44,668 nt of DNA, from assembly GCA_003550305.1 (NCBI GenBank), contig QKYT01000436.1, positions 51,061-95,728 on the forward strand, written 5' to 3'. The notes beneath the pieces were generated by a model. The model ran no database searches. It had not been told where the DNA came from and saw nothing but the letters and a program-made list of their open reading frames with translations. Positions 42,811-44,668 of the stretch are shown in pieces. Position 1 is the stretch's first letter. Each line of letters opens with the position of its first letter. Made by a program: the position numbers and the translations under genes. Origin of the DNA: Glomus cerebriforme (Eukaryota > Glomeromycota > Glomeromycetes > Glomerales > Glomeraceae).

Positions 42811-43020
42811 AACTCCTTCTTTTATCTTTCCTTATACTGTATATAGAGGTCTTCCTCGTATCAGGCAAGGAAGGTCCAGCCAGGTATCTTCTATCTGAGC
42901 TGGTTTGATTTCTTTTTAAATTCCTTAAACTTCCTCTTCTCTTCCTTATACTGTATATAGAAGTCTTCTTCGTATCAGGCAAGGAAAGACCGGTTAGATA
43001 GTTGAATATCTCCTATCTGC
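42811..43020 (-). repeat. 114-bp tandem duplication with an open minus-strand frame
   Basis: The block CTTATACTGTATATAGA through GTATCAGGCAAGGAA occurs at 42831 and again at 42945, period 114 bp (38 codons). On the minus strand both copies read LPDTRKTSIYSIRK or PDTKKTSIYSIRK in the same open frame. The period is a multiple of three and the frame is kept, which hints at a coding origin, but there is no start context or domain, so I annotate it as a repeat. Confidence 0.6.
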
Positions 43021-43032
43021 GGTTTGGTTTAG

Positions 43033-43790
43033 ATTAGAATTCCCTTTTCATTTCCTTATATTTATGTTTATGAAGCAATGTTGGAGACTAATGAGATGAG
43101 ATATCAACAAACAGCAAAAAGATAAAAGGAAAAAGAAGAAATACTACATAAGAAATACACAACAACTTTAGATAACTGGGCAAAAAGTTACTTTCAGAAA
43201 ATGAATGTCTTGAATATTGAAAAAGATGCAGAATTGTTGAGATATTCTGGATCTCGGAGACGTTCTGATCCTTCACTACTGGAAGAGAGGAGAGAAATAT
43301 TCAAAATAATTAAACCATTTCAGCATGTTGAAACGTGAAAAATTAAAGCCTTAAAAACAACTAAAAAAGAAAAATAATAGATAAATATGAGTAAAGAAAT
43401 AATACAATAAAGCAAGATAACAGAGAAGACGCAGAAAGAGAAAGGTGGAATGAGAGAAAATGAAAGAAAAAAGACAGATAACAAGTTAAAAGAAACATCA
43501 AGCAAAAGGAAATATTTGCTATCTGATGAATGATTAAATGAACAAGAAATATAACAAATTATTGGACTTTAAATGAATAATAAAAGAAACAGGTCGCCAA
43601 TAATAACAGATGAAGAAATCAATGAATATTTCCAAAAATGAAGTCAAAGTCAAAGAAGGGACAAGATTGAAATAACAATTTAAAGAAAAGATATATATAA
43701 ACAGAGAAAGGTATACTGATAGAAGAAACTTAATTATGGAAAAAAGTTGGGAATAAAAGATATAATAGGTAGTAGAAATAGAAAAAAAAA
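43033..43790 (+). pseudogene. Decayed multi-copy ORF, probable transposon relic
   Basis: One plus-strand frame reads as protein for about 250 codons with many in-frame stops. Examples are VYEAMLETNEMRYQQTAKR, TLDNWAKSYFQKMNVLNIEK, EERREIFKIIKPFQHVE and NNKRNRSPIITDEEINEYF. The part at 43294-43397 has a second copy at 18923-19038, so the sequence is repeated in the genome. The strand is strongly purine-rich, which explains the Phe/Ser/Ile-rich open frames on the opposite strand; those are not genes. I cannot name the element family. Confidence 0.5.
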
Positions 43791-44668
43791 TAAACAATAA
43801 TAAACAATAATAATAGAAATAAAATAGAAAGGATAACGAAGGAATACAAGAAAAAATACAAATAGAGTAGTAATATTAGAATTTTTTTATTTTAATTGTA
43901 CAATATTAAAGAATATTTTTTTTAATAAATAAAAATAATTTTTTAAATTTTGTGAATTGTTTCGACCGGATAATCTATTGGATAACTTGTACAAATTTAT
44001 AGTCATTTTCTAATCAATAAAAACAATTGCTAAGTATTTTTGCAAGTTTAAAGTGAAAAAATAACGTCATATATGAAAAAGTTGTGAATGTATCCAACCA
44101 ATATTAATATGATGAAAAAGAGAGATCTTAAGATTTTTTTTGTATTGATTTTGCGTAAATAACAATAATTCAATGACTTACATATATTTTAAAAAATTAT
44201 ATACAAATAGTCAGTTTGGAACCATATTCAGAATTTATTATAATTGTCTAGCAGGAATCATTATAAGCAAATTAGCAGAATTTATCAAAAAGTAAAATTA
44301 TATGTTTTCTTTCCTTCTTTTGAAGTTACTTTATTATTTGTTGAGACTCCCGATGCACTGTAAATCATCACGGAACTTCATAATTTATTATTTTGTAATA
44401 TGATTATAATATGAAAATTTAGGCGAAAATTAGCTAATAACATTATTTTATTGATGATAAACTTGATTTATTCTTATTATCGACCTCGTATAGAAGAATA
44501 TTAAATACAATTATGTCTTTGGCATATAAAGAAGGTAGTAGAGCCGAGGTTAGAGGATAATATTGGCCCAGTTTCATAATATATTAAGAAATGTTTGACC
44601 AGCATTATTAATGATCATCATAATGCGGTATAAAAAAATTAAAAATTAAAAAATAAAATAAAATAAAA
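43791..44668. other. AT-rich end of window, no gene seen
   Basis: No coding signal. The last 40 bases form an A-rich array with AAAAT units, similar to the LINE tail at 41201-41223 but in the opposite orientation, so the 3' end of another insertion could lie here; the window stops before a flank can be checked. Confidence 0.4.

Noticed and set aside
43088..43797. Three minus-strand open frames rich in Phe, Ser, Ile and Leu
   Set aside because: They arise from the purine-rich plus strand of the decayed ORF; no membrane-protein pattern and no start context.

Overview
The window looks like nuclear DNA of an arbuscular mycorrhizal fungus (Glomeromycotina, Rhizophagus-like). The grounds are very high AT content, short GT-AG introns, lineage-typical expanded families (Sel1-repeat proteins, kinases with a CxxC...CxxC header, F-box proteins, DUF2235 hydrolases, PB1 proteins), and long intergenic stretches littered with small transposon remnants. 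The species assignment is inference; no database was searched.

Layout. 1-4 kb: a decayed ORF and a 662-bp hAT-like non-autonomous element with intact 8-bp target duplication. 4.05-5.02 kb (-): a four-exon PB1-domain gene. 5.4-7.5 kb: an ORF relic, then about six copies of a ~300-bp tandem repeat. 8.6 kb (-): tRNA-Leu(CAA). 9.98-17.1 kb: two near-identical DUF2235 alpha/beta-hydrolase genes in opposite orientation, with a secreted acid-phosphatase-type phosphoesterase between them. 18.9-21.1 kb: foldback repeats, a Harbinger-like MITE and exon-like remnants. 21.8-30.6 kb (-): three tandem Sel1-repeat genes, one intact (888 aa), one stopped by a single nonsense codon, one with two frameshifting deletions. 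30.86-31.49 kb: five isolated N calls. 31.8-37.0 kb: a divergent gene pair, a seven-exon protein kinase (-, 695 aa) and a five-exon pseudokinase (+, 634 aa) with a hydrophobic helical N-terminus and a Sel1-like tail. 38-39 kb: relics and a palindromic repeat. 39.4-40.9 kb (-): an F-box gene broken by two 1-nt homopolymer frameshifts. 41.2-41.9 kb: a 5'-truncated LINE with a 15-bp target duplication. 42.8-43.8 kb: a 114-bp tandem repeat and a decayed multi-copy ORF.

The most interesting unit is the kinase/pseudokinase pair. The minus-strand gene keeps the catalytic residues. The plus-strand gene has lost the DFG Asp and Gly and carries an N-terminal helical bundle of HeLo/MLKL-like appearance. 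The two share a 423-bp intergenic promoter. By analogy with RIPK3-MLKL this could be a signalling kinase plus a membrane-acting pseudokinase effector. That is inference from residues and layout and needs structural and expression tests.

Multi-exon models were built by hand from splice consensus and reading-frame continuity, so exon edges are predictions.
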